A stretch of DNA of 64,000 nt from NCBI RefSeq assembly GCF_000526215.1, contig NZ_JAFQ01000004.1, positions 3,534,001-3,598,000 of the forward strand, given 5' to 3'. The notes beneath the pieces were generated by a model. It ran no database searches and was not told where the DNA came from. It was given only the letters and a program-made list of their open reading frames with translations. The translations under genes were made by a program, and so were the position numbers. Of the stretch, positions 63,916 through 64,000 are shown in pieces (position 1 is the stretch's first letter; each line of letters begins with the position of its first letter). This DNA is from Nocardia sp. BMG51109 (GTDB lineage: Bacteria; Actinomycetota; Actinomycetes; Mycobacteriales; Mycobacteriaceae).

Positions 63916-64000
63916 CGCTACTCCGTGATGTCGTGCCCGGCCTCCCGCAGTGCGGCGGCGGCCTCCTCCTGCCGCCGCTCCGGCACCAGCACGAGGTCGG
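63916..64000 (-). CDS. C-terminal end of an unidentified protein (partial)
   Basis: The last 28 codons of a gene that enters from beyond the window on the minus strand, ending ...ERRQEEAAAALREAGHDITE. The helix LVPERRQEEAAAALREAG is all that can be seen; a similar end occurs in small ACT-like proteins but that is a guess. It converges with the Ada-like gene, one base apart. Confidence 0.6.

Overview
The window is a stretch of high-GC actinobacterial chromosome, most likely from Nocardia or a close relative in the Nocardiaceae. The reasons are: an rRNA operon with no tRNA in its 16S-23S spacer; a roughly 3.1 kb 23S; many genes that appear to start directly downstream of a TAnnnT -10 hexamer; and gene order from nucS to a DUF3817 gene that follows the Mycobacterium tuberculosis Rv1321-Rv1343c segment almost gene by gene. 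Genus is an inference; I could not run a 16S comparison.

Layout. 1-4092: 3' end of 16S, spacer, 23S, 5S and a terminator. 4490-9297: rhomboid-like protein, NucS mismatch endonuclease, a small zinc-ribbon-like protein, a DivIVA-like coiled coil, methylmalonyl-CoA epimerase and a thiolase. 9600-11523: DUF3817 protein, CnoX-like thioredoxin-fold protein and a secreted SSI-type protease inhibitor. 11718-19881: alpha-glucan block (glgB, glgE, a dienelactone-hydrolase-like gene, glgP). 19995-24825: small membrane protein, an SRPBCC-like/acyl-CoA synthetase fusion, a frameshifted NCS2 purine permease and DoxX. 25014-30294: DinG helicase, an LLM-class oxidoreductase with a MerR-type promoter, and the NAD salvage pair pncA/pncB. 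30412-36547: clpS, a DUF2017 gene, mec-cysO-cysM (the CysO sulfur-carrier pathway), rhomboid protease, cyclic-nucleotide phosphodiesterase-like MBL protein, rph and rdgB. 36558-47910 is accessory: small membrane proteins, SDR, an MFS exporter with a C-terminal winged-helix-like domain, FAD monooxygenase with PadR regulator, a BlaI-M56 pair with a clear operator, and assorted enzymes. 48030-55795: methyltransferase, APH-like kinase, hydrolase, GNAT, LysR, DUF389, and DUF6412 beside a YidC paralogue. 56034-61508: ctaD, an NTF2-like protein, AraC regulator and an EthA-like Baeyer-Villiger monooxygenase. 62425-63914: an alkylated-DNA repair cassette (Ogt, 2OG-Fe(II) oxygenase, Ada-type zinc domain).

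How the genes work together. GlgE and GlgB build branched alpha-glucan from maltose-1-phosphate and GlgP degrades it. Mec, CysO and CysM form the protein-bound-sulfur cysteine pathway; here CysO carries a 30-residue repetitive tail after its normal C-terminal Gly-Gly, which is the most unusual coding feature of the window. PncA and PncB recycle nicotinamide. NucS and the Ogt cassette serve DNA repair, RdgB cleans the nucleotide pool, and Rph processes RNA.

Other notable signals are a DosR-type palindrome at 53814, a MerR-type promoter at 27380, a KstR-like box at 58107, a frameshift in the NCS2 permease, several 3'-end tandem duplications, and about a dozen leaderless-type starts.
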